Shown here: positions 63,751-64,000 of the stretch, one piece after another
How positions within the stretch are numbered: position 1 is the stretch's first letter
Layout: the number at the start of each line of letters is the position of its first letter
Assembly (NCBI RefSeq): GCF_014596915.1
Contig: NZ_JACVWU010000007.1
Span: forward strand, 243,456 to 307,455
DNA: 64,000 bases
Origin: Streptomyces sp. TRM68416
GTDB lineage: Bacteria > Actinomycetota > Actinomycetes > Streptomycetales > Streptomycetaceae
Direction of reading: 5' to 3'
Made by a program: the position numbers and the translations under genes
Notes under the pieces: generated by a model
Database searches by the model: none
Told to the model about the DNA's origin: nothing
The model's input: only the letters and a program-made list of their open reading frames with translations

Positions 63751-64000
63751 TCACAGTTCGCTGTCGATGAACTTGAAGAGCTCCTCGGCCGACGCCGACT
63801 CCAACTGGCCGGCGACGTCCGTTCCTTGGGCCGCGGCTTCCGCCTCGTCCAACTCCACCAGGAGCGAGTGCAGTTGCGCCGGAATACGAGTGGCCGTGAC
63901 GTCGGCGGCCGGGACGGTGGCCAGCAGGCTCTTCACGCTGTCCAGCGCCGACAGGATCCGCTCCACCGCCCTCGCCGTCGCGATCTGCTGCACATCGGCT
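63751..64000 (-). CDS. C-terminal end of a modular type I polyketide synthase, truncated by window edge
   Basis: The frame is open to the right edge, and the last 83 codons are visible. They read like the post-ACP C-terminal docking tail of a modular synthase: VERILSALDSVKSLLATVPA, then RIPAQLHSLLVELDEAEAAA and the characteristic terminal ESASAEELFKFIDSEL. Such tails mediate hand-over to the next polyketide synthase protein, so at least one more synthase should be encoded further on. No catalytic domain lies within the window, so identification rests on this tail and on the adjacent mutase. Confidence 0.75.
   Translation of the reverse strand, partial: ADVQQIATARAVERILSALDSVKSLLATVPAADVTATRIPAQLHSLLVELDEAEAAAQGTDVAGQLESASAEELFKFIDSEL

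Overview
The window is a high-GC actinobacterial chromosome segment, almost certainly Streptomyces. Codon third positions are overwhelmingly G/C, GTG/TTG starts with GGAGG-type ribosome binding sites are common, and regulators (LysR, TetR, MarR, LacI, OmpR) are dense. The secreted xylanase at 49333-50766 matches, as I recall it, the 477-residue XlnA of Streptomyces lividans, including catalytic glutamates at mature positions 128 and 236. No rRNA, tRNA, CRISPR array, insertion sequence or phage module was recognised.

Layout. (1) 1-19.4 kb is ordinary accessory chromosome: redox enzymes each next to a divergent or adjacent regulator (NDH-2-like/SnoaL-like/LysR; FMN reductase/TetR with two palindromic operators; aldehyde dehydrogenase/LacI; thioredoxin/FAD disulfide reductase; MarR pair/pirin), a fructosamine-kinase-like protein, an FkbM methyltransferase, a peptide deformylase, a PepSY membrane protein, and a serine protease pseudogene. 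(2) 19.4-30.2 kb is a sulfide/persulfide detoxification island. A CsoR-family repressor with two cysteines but no copper-site histidine (CstR-like) is surrounded by seven copies of a TACCC-N4-GGGTA operator. These sit before its own gene, a thioredoxin, an OsmC/PLP-lyase operon, an SQR-TusE-DsrE operon, a persulfide dioxygenase-rhodanese fusion, and a rhodanese-SQR operon. A TauE/SafE exporter and a membrane rhodanese lie inside the island. (3) 30.2-34.6 kb holds a two-component system, a DUF2202 protein, a methyltransferase and a small membrane protein.

(4) 34.7-46.6 kb is a class I lanthipeptide gene cluster. It has a 64-residue precursor with an FDLD leader motif, LanC, full-length LanB, two translationally coupled PhyH-type 2-oxoglutarate dioxygenases, an NAD-dependent epimerase-like enzyme, an ABC half-transporter with fused ATPase, a zinc-ribbon-like hypothetical protein, and a divergent F420-dependent LLM oxidoreductase. 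The precursor promoter has three direct repeats of CGARTAGGGGT abutting a -35 box, and there is no regulator gene in the cluster. This is the most likely undescribed system: the core peptide is not one I recognise and the tailoring set is unusual.

(5) 46.7-60.7 kb is a plant cell wall degradation island: GH62 arabinofuranosidase, XlnA, CE1-like esterase, GH74 xyloglucanase and two GH6 cellulases. Nearly identical ricin-type sugar-binding modules are shared between enzymes, and there are CebR-type operators and a LacI repressor. A permease and a universal stress-like protein sit within it. (6) 61-64 kb holds a VOC-family protein, a B12-dependent acyl-CoA mutase large subunit with methylmalonyl-type active site residues, and the last codons of a large modular polyketide synthase running off the right edge. 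This suggests the start of a polyketide cluster with its own extender-unit supply.
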